This document shows, piece after piece, positions 63,293 through 64,000 of a stretch of DNA of 64,000 nucleotides. The notes beneath the pieces are model-generated. The model did no database searches, was not told the DNA's origin, and was given only the letters and a program-made list of their open reading frames with translations. This DNA comes from Oceanibium sediminis. Lineage in GTDB: Bacteria > Pseudomonadota > Alphaproteobacteria > Rhodobacterales > Rhodobacteraceae. Both the position numbers and the translations under genes were made by a program. Every line of letters starts with the position of its first letter. Position 1 is the stretch's first letter. Location: assembly GCF_003265325.1 (NCBI RefSeq), contig NZ_QGNX01000009.1:54202-118201 (forward strand), given 5' to 3'.

Positions 63293-63796
63293 ATGACCAA
63301 ACCCAGCTCTTTCAAATGGTTCAAGACCTTGCCCGGAAATCATCCGCCTGGCGGTGATGCTGTACGTGCGTTTCCCTCTATTCCTTCACAATGTGGAAGA
63401 TTTGCTCCACGCGCGCGGCATTGCGGCATTGCGGCATTGATGGCAGCCATGAAGCTGTGCGGTGCTGGTGACATCGCTTTGGTCCGCTGTTTGCAGCTGA
63501 GATCCGAATGCGCCGAATTGCGGGCATGAAATCTAGTCGACGGCGCTAGCATTTGGACGAGATGTTTGTGAAGATCAACAGCGAGAGACATTGTCTCTCG
63601 CTGGCGGTCGATCATGAAGGCGAAGTCCGTGAAAGCTTCGTCACGAAAGTAGTTGATAAGAAGGCTGCATTGAAATTCCTCAAGAAAGCAATGCATAAGC
63701 ATGGTCAACCGAAGGTTATCGTAGCGGACCGGCTGCGTTCGTACGGAGCGCCGCTGAAAGAAATCGGTGCGTCAGACAGGCGGGGCAACGCGCGAT
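63293..63796 (+). pseudogene. IS6-family transposase remnant with several lesions
   Basis: Begins MTKPSSFKWFKTLP, then the frame shifts (continuing as VMLYVRFPLFLHNVEDLLHARGI), suffers a tandem repeat change near 63417-63439, and has a TAG in GMKSSRRR-stop-HLDEMF. The downstream frame VFVKI-type VDHEGEVRESFVTKVVDKKAALKFLKKAMHKHGQPKVIVADRLRSYGAPL carries catalytic-core sequence, cut at about 63796 by another element. Same orientation as 58565. Confidence 0.85.
63417..63439 (+). repeat. three-fold tandem GGCATTGC repeat in IS6 remnant
   Basis: GGCATTGC GGCATTGC GGCATTG: two full and one near-full copies of an 8-base unit. Not a multiple of three, so it breaks the transposase frame; consistent with replication slippage after the element lost function. 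Confidence 0.8.
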
Positions 63797-64000
63797 TGTC
63801 CTTCCCCCCTAGAACTGGGCCATTACATTGTCCGCGAGAGGGGGATTGGGCATGGCGAGGAAGCGACATTCAGACGAAGACATCTTGAAGCTGCTGCGTG
63901 AGATTGAGCTCAAGCTGACGGCTGGTGATGATGTGGCATCGGCGTGTCGGAGCGTCGGTATCAGCGATGCGACGTATTACAACTGGCGGAGGCGGTTTGG
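63797..64000 (+). mobile_element. IS3-type element, left end, inserted in the IS6 remnant
   Basis: The IS6 homology stops where TGTCCTTCCCCCCTAG begins (63797), matching the TG end of IS3-family elements. Runs off the window at 64000. Confidence 0.7.
63852..64000 (+). CDS. IS3-family transposase OrfA, partial
   Basis: ATG at 63852 starts MARKRHSDEDILKLLREIE, then KLTAGDDVASACRSVGISDATYYNWRRRFG, the helix-turn-helix OrfA type. Cut by the window end; no lesion is visible in the part shown, so this copy may be active. Confidence 0.85.
   Translation, partial: MARKRHSDEDILKLLREIELKLTAGDDVASACRSVGISDATYYNWRRRF

Noticed and set aside
1-64000. CRISPR arrays, rRNA genes, replication origin
   Set aside because: No regularly spaced repeats of CRISPR type, no rRNA-like sequence and no DnaA-box cluster were noticed in reading the window.

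Overview
The window is G+C-rich, gene-dense alphaproteobacterial chromosome, most like a Rhodobacteraceae (Roseobacter-type) genome. Evidence is the housekeeping set (short HisG with HisZ, FdxA, CarD, SlyX, class II NrdJ, a Suv3-like helicase), the DUF1489 gene, very G+C-rich third codon positions, and BMP-type purine importers tied to xanthine dehydrogenase.

Layout. 1-19 kb holds ordinary core genes: a 19-repeat MORN protein, nadE, gltX, a MATE exporter, SCP2 and alpha/beta-hydrolase genes, a helicase, fdxA, carD, tRNA-Tyr(GTA), and a methyltransferase, rhodanese and lyxose-isomerase group. 19.3-29.8 kb (minus strand) is a purine operon. xdhA-xdhB-xdhC (xanthine oxidation) is followed by an ABC ATPase, two permeases, a K+-channel-like gene and a BMP/PnrA-type binding protein. 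30-41.4 kb holds dnaE, slyX, hisS-hisZ-hisG-panC and others. 41.5-44.1 kb is nrdJ, whose coding frame carries a G+C-poor insert encoding a Cro/CI-type helix-turn-helix.

44-64 kb is accessory. A scar region with three orphan small genes and remnants of IS3 and IS110 elements precedes a catabolic cassette. The cassette has a second BMP-type importer operon and a GntR/FCD regulator on the minus strand. Divergent from these are a collapsed oxygenase relic and three genes matching NdmC, NdmD and NdmE, the purine N7-demethylase of caffeine-degrading Pseudomonas: a Rieske-less oxygenase, a reductase carrying the missing Rieske domain, and a GST-like partner. A decayed IS6 copy closes the cassette. 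A cell-envelope/stress group follows (SH3-DUF1236, small membrane proteins, a 608-aa OmpA protein, CsbD, DUF3309). The window ends in a second IS6 remnant that has been invaded by an IS3-type element.

How the parts may work together (inference): the GntR-linked importer brings in an N-methylated purine or nucleoside, the NdmCDE-like enzyme removes a methyl group using NADH and O2, and the xanthine dehydrogenase operon 25 kb away oxidises the product. The two most notable observations are this split-Rieske cassette and the HTH domain inside nrdJ.
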